From contig JAJZEE010000022.1 of the NCBI GenBank assembly GCA_021805735.1, forward strand, positions 1 through 46,074: a stretch of 46,074 nt of DNA, given 5' to 3'. The notes below the pieces were generated by a model. The model worked only from the letters and a program-made list of their open reading frames with translations. It searched no databases and had not been told where the DNA came from. The stretch comes from Bacillota bacterium (GTDB lineage: Bacteria > Bacillota > Bacilli > Alicyclobacillales > SLC66). The stretch's first letter is position 1, and every line of letters begins with the position of its first letter. The position numbers and the translations under genes are program-made. Shown one piece after another: positions 44,425 through 46,074 of the stretch.

Positions 44425-44516
44425 CGCACAGAATGGCACCTGTGAGCCTTCTCTGCACATTTTGGCTCCCATAGGCTTACCCGAACCGTCGCGCGGCTCC
44501 TGCGGCATTCTGTGCG
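44425..44516 (+). ncRNA. Candidate structured RNA enclosed by an 11-bp perfect stem
   Basis: CGCACAGAATG (44425-44435) is perfectly complementary to CATTCTGTGCG (44506-44516). Inside, CCTGTGAGCC pairs with GGCTCCCATAGG as a 10-bp stem with a 2-base bulge; a G-U pair fits only if the plus strand is transcribed. A small CCG/CGG hairpin may form a third arm. No promoter was found, so transcription is uncertain. Confidence 0.4.
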
Positions 44517-44583
44517 GCCATTCTCTTCGTACAAGGGTGTTGCCTATGTCAATATCCTACATCGCGTTAGACGGCCATATTCA

Positions 44584-44601
44584 CTCCTGAAAATTCAGGA
44601 G
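44584..44601. repeat. Palindrome after the repressor gene
   Basis: CTCCTGAA (44584-44591) pairs with TTCAGGAG (44594-44601). It is 13 bases beyond the repressor stop on the minus strand but lacks a T run, so it is at best a weak terminator. Confidence 0.45.
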
Positions 44602-44614
44602 CCCTCGATTGAAT

Positions 44615-44881
44615 CTAGGCGTCCACATTCTCGCTCTCCAATTTTGGAGAGTCACCGCTTCTCACCACGACCTGAAACCCGCATAATTCCGCGATGCGCA
44701 GGAAGTCCTTTAACCGAATCTGACCGTTATTAACCGCTACACGGAGCGTAGTTTCATTGATTTCCATACCCCGAGCAACCGAAGCCAAACTTCGGACGCC
44801 CGATCTGGCAATCATTTGGCGGATGGCCGTCTTAATGTCGGTATCCCTCATATCGATTTCAATAGTACTCACCACGTTCAT
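44615..44881 (-). CDS. XRE-like repressor of the element
   Basis: An 88-residue protein with a lambda-repressor-like HTH (IRQMIARSGVRSLASVARGM, then EINETTLRVAVNNGQIRLKD) and a short acidic tail. It fits the small Cro/CI-type regulators of phages and plasmids. AGGAGG is very close to ATG 44881, so GTG 44875, nine bases from that site, may be the true start. It has a strong minus-strand promoter overlapping operator-like repeats and lies divergent from the 45.2-kb operon. No peptidase domain is present, so it is not itself a LexA-cleaved type. Confidence 0.78.
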   Translation of the reverse strand: MNVVSTIEIDMRDTDIKTAIRQMIARSGVRSLASVARGMEINETTLRVAVNNGQIRLKDFLRIAELCGFQVVVRSGDSPKLESENVDA

Positions 44882-44898
44882 CCACCTCCTATAACGGC

Positions 44899-44928
44899 AT
44901 TATATACATCGCTATGTGTATTTGTAAA
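44899..44928 (-). promoter_or_regulatory. Repressor promoter
   Basis: On the minus strand TTTACA (44928-44923) and TATAAT (44904-44899) have an 18-base spacer. The spacer contains an operator-like repeat, suggesting self-regulation. Confidence 0.75.
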
Positions 44929-44962
44929 ACGTTATGTTTATTATTTTGTCGAATTGTGTTGA
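44910..44962 (+). promoter_or_regulatory. Operator-like direct repeats at 20-bp spacing
   Basis: CGCTATGTGTATT (44910-44922) and CGTTATGTTTATT (44930-44942) match at 11 of 13 positions and start exactly 20 bases apart. A degenerate third copy (CGAATTGTGTTGA, 44950-44962) continues the period and overlaps the plus-strand -35. They span both divergent promoters, as expected for repressor operators. Confidence 0.6.
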
Positions 44963-44987
44963 CAGAGCAAATACTTTGTCGTATCGT
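44959..44987 (+). promoter_or_regulatory. Divergent promoter for the rightward small-gene operon
   Basis: TTGACA (44959-44964, perfect) and TATCGT (44982-44987, 4/6) with a 17-base spacer. It faces away from the repressor gene. Confidence 0.65.
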
Positions 44988-45169
44988 AAGAATGTAAAAC
45001 GAACCACAAGAGGAGTGATGCCCCACGTTATGCGGCCATCCACTTGCGTGATAGTTCGCCGCTGGATCACAAGCGGTGACATCATGGGCCTGCAGTTGCG
45101 GCTGACGGTGGGAGGTGCGACACGGTTTCATCGTACACACATCAGAATCGCATAAAGGAGGAATCGACG

Positions 45170-45259
45170 ATGCAAGGAACTGACGAAATGGAGCAGGACA
45201 CACGCCAATCGCTTGCACCCCGGCAGAGTGTGTCCGCAGGAGGAATGGAAAATGAGTAA
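45170..45259 (+). CDS. 29-residue peptide upstream of the next gene
   Basis: A very short frame with AAAGGAGG ten bases before its ATG. The peptide is polar (starts MQGTDEMEQDTRQS) and ends overlapping the ATG of the next gene by eight bases. It may be a leader peptide coupling translation. It has no recognised function. Confidence 0.5.
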   Translation: MQGTDEMEQDTRQSLAPRQSVSAGGMENE

Positions 45260-45593
45260 GAAGTCTCTCATTCTGCCGGGCGATGGATTGCCGTTTCCCG
45301 ATGCGTTGGACTACTTTGTGGACGCGCGCGTGGCCTCATTGACGACGAATCGCATGCGGATGATGTCTCGCGGATCGCAATACGGACAGGCGCTAGAAGC
45401 GGTGCTAGAGGCGCAACATCAGTTTCGGCAAGCACTGCCGGAAGCCCTCAAAAGCCAGTGGCTCGCCTTGGACGATGCGGAAGCGCGCCTTGGCAACGCG
45501 ACGGCAGATGCTGCGTATCGCCTTGGACTGCAAGACGGTCTGCGGATGGGCCTTGGCGGACTGATGGACAGCGCAGGGTCGGATGTCGATTGA
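45252..45593 (+). CDS. Small protein of unknown function
   Basis: A 113-residue helical protein. The C-terminal half (AAYRLGLQDGLRMGLGGLM) contains a glycine-spaced helix that resembles small phage or host proteins of the 'colicin-like hypothetical' kind, but no family can be named. ATG 45252 follows GCAGGAGG. It is the second gene of the rightward operon. Confidence 0.68.
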   Translation: MSKKSLILPGDGLPFPDALDYFVDARVASLTTNRMRMMSRGSQYGQALEAVLEAQHQFRQALPEALKSQWLALDDAEARLGNATADAAYRLGLQDGLRMGLGGLMDSAGSDVD

Positions 45594-45671
45594 ACGCCCA
45601 GAGGGGTGCGAATTTTCTAACCCTCCACAATTCAGACCATCGTCAAATTGTACATGGAAGGAGACCCGCGC

Positions 45672-45830
45672 ATGAACCACACGGAATACATCGAATCAGT
45701 CATTGGCGACATCCTGTCACGCCTTGACCGCATCGAAACGAGGCTGAATGCGATTGTGGATGAGCTTGGCGCATGGCCGACGGAAACGACTGCGCAGGAA
45801 GCCCGTACAGACGCGCAAATGGCTCAGTAA
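45672..45830 (+). CDS. Small coiled-coil protein
   Basis: A 52-residue protein with a heptad-like helix (YIESVIGDILSRLDRIETRL). Not recognised. ATG 45672 follows GGAAGGAG; an earlier in-frame start at 45648 overlaps that site. It lies in the rightward operon. Confidence 0.62.
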   Translation: MNHTEYIESVIGDILSRLDRIETRLNAIVDELGAWPTETTAQEARTDAQMAQ

Positions 45831-45904
45831 GCAGTATTACCCTGGCGCGACAGTCAACGCATCACAGCGCCATTTCGGGGCTAAAATGATGGAGGTGGGC
45901 ATTG

Positions 45905-46074
45905 ATGTCCGAACATAATGCTGATAACCGCATGGACGAGGTCGAGGAGTTCCTTCGCACAGCTACCGCCGATCAAGTCGTGAGGTTGCATGACGAGGTT
46001 GAGCGACTCGTGCGGTTGCATGACGAGTTGGACGACCGCGAAAGTCTCGTCAGGATCAAGGAATTGCTGTGGGG
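45905..46074 (+). CDS. Partial gene at the right edge
   Basis: A frame open from ATG 45905 to the window end (56 codons shown), with GGAGGTGG upstream. The peptide is acidic and helical, with the repeated unit RLHDE (in VVRLHDEVERLVRLHDELD). The product is unknown and the gene is cut by the edge. Confidence 0.55.
   Translation, partial: MSEHNADNRMDEVEEFLRTATADQVVRLHDEVERLVRLHDELDDRESLVRIKELLW

Larger units (their letters stand above)
44145..44614. other. 470-base region between two minus-strand genes
   Basis: It holds two near-identical copies of a 21- to 22-base repeat (44201-44221 and 44365-44386), a multi-stem RNA candidate (44425-44516) and a palindrome (44584-44601). A short minus-strand reading frame broken by a TGA lies at 44347-44234. 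No well-supported protein gene is present. Confidence 0.6.
31015..46074. mobile_element. Integrated phage-like element (left end to window edge)
   Basis: The region begins at a split tRNA-Gly. It contains a replication module (primase-polymerase, RepA-like ATPase, SF2 helicase, RuvC-like resolvase), a TerS-like HTH protein, a tape-measure-like protein, a secreted cargo protein, and a repressor with divergent promoters. At least 15 kb is present and the right end is outside the window. No integrase, large terminase, portal or capsid gene is visible. It could be a prophage whose remaining genes lie to the right, a phage satellite or a degraded phage. Confidence 0.8.

Noticed and set aside
44425-44516. 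Retron ncRNA or integron attC site
   Set aside because: No reverse transcriptase or integron integrase is nearby and the required motifs are not seen; kept only as an unassigned structured region.

Overview
The window is chromosomal DNA of an endospore-forming, menaquinone-using, probably flagellated member of the Bacillota, followed by one end of an integrated phage-like element. The evidence is spore genes (sleB, ypeB, spoIVA), the two-component heptaprenyl diphosphate synthase plus menG (MK-7 pathway), mtrB (TRAP), ccpA, mecA, a c-di-GMP flagellar brake protein (ypfA/dgrA type) and cheR. Gene order from the glutamate dehydrogenase gene to cheR follows the classic Bacillus order (gudB ... 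sleB-ypeB-ypfA-cmk-S1-der-gpsA-spoIVA-mtrB-hepS-menG-hepT-ndk-cheR). The moderately high GC and frequent GTG/TTG starts fit an Alicyclobacillaceae-like lineage; the taxon is inferred, not proven.

1-5.9 kb: a SprT-like metalloprotein, two small paralogous helical proteins, a PcrA/UvrD-type helicase, a CcpA-type regulator and a degenerate M20/PepV-like protein, tightly packed and partly overlapping. 5.9-8.8 kb: mecA, an M20D amidohydrolase and ddl. 8.8-12.8 kb: glutamate dehydrogenase with a strong promoter, a small CxxC protein, a perfect terminator, then the spore-germination pair sleB-ypeB. 12.8-19.8 kb: c-di-GMP/phospholipid/translation block (ypfA-type, cmk, plsC, small membrane protein, S1 protein, DUF512 protein, der, plsY). 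19.9-24 kb: gpsA, gcvH-lipM (lipoate assembly), spoIVA. 24-30.9 kb: acyl-CoA synthetase, tRNA-Pro(GGG), mtrB, hepS-menG-hepT, a large palindrome, ndk, cheR, a flavin reductase and a perfect 18-bp terminator.

31.0 kb to the right edge: an integrative element. Its left boundary is a truncated 3' half of a tRNA-Gly(CCC) gene on the minus strand, so the intact tRNA is expected at the far end beyond the window. A promoter overlapped by a 13/14 match to the Bacillota LexA/DinR SOS box lies just inside. Then come a 500-aa protein of unknown function, a small HTH protein, a primase-polymerase, a RepA-like ATPase, a TubC_N-like protein, an SF2 helicase, a HAD-like phosphatase, several small proteins, a RuvC-like resolvase, a TerS-like HTH protein and an 840-aa tape-measure-like protein with a C-terminal GH73-like domain. 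No large terminase, portal, capsid or integrase gene is visible here. A secreted cargo protein and a repressor lie on the minus strand. The repressor is divergent from a second rightward operon of small genes and has 20-bp-spaced operator-like repeats. Several hairpins (a minus-strand terminator, nested leader hairpins, a multi-stem RNA candidate) are not explained by the protein genes. Start codons were chosen by Shine-Dalgarno position and family fit; no database search was possible.
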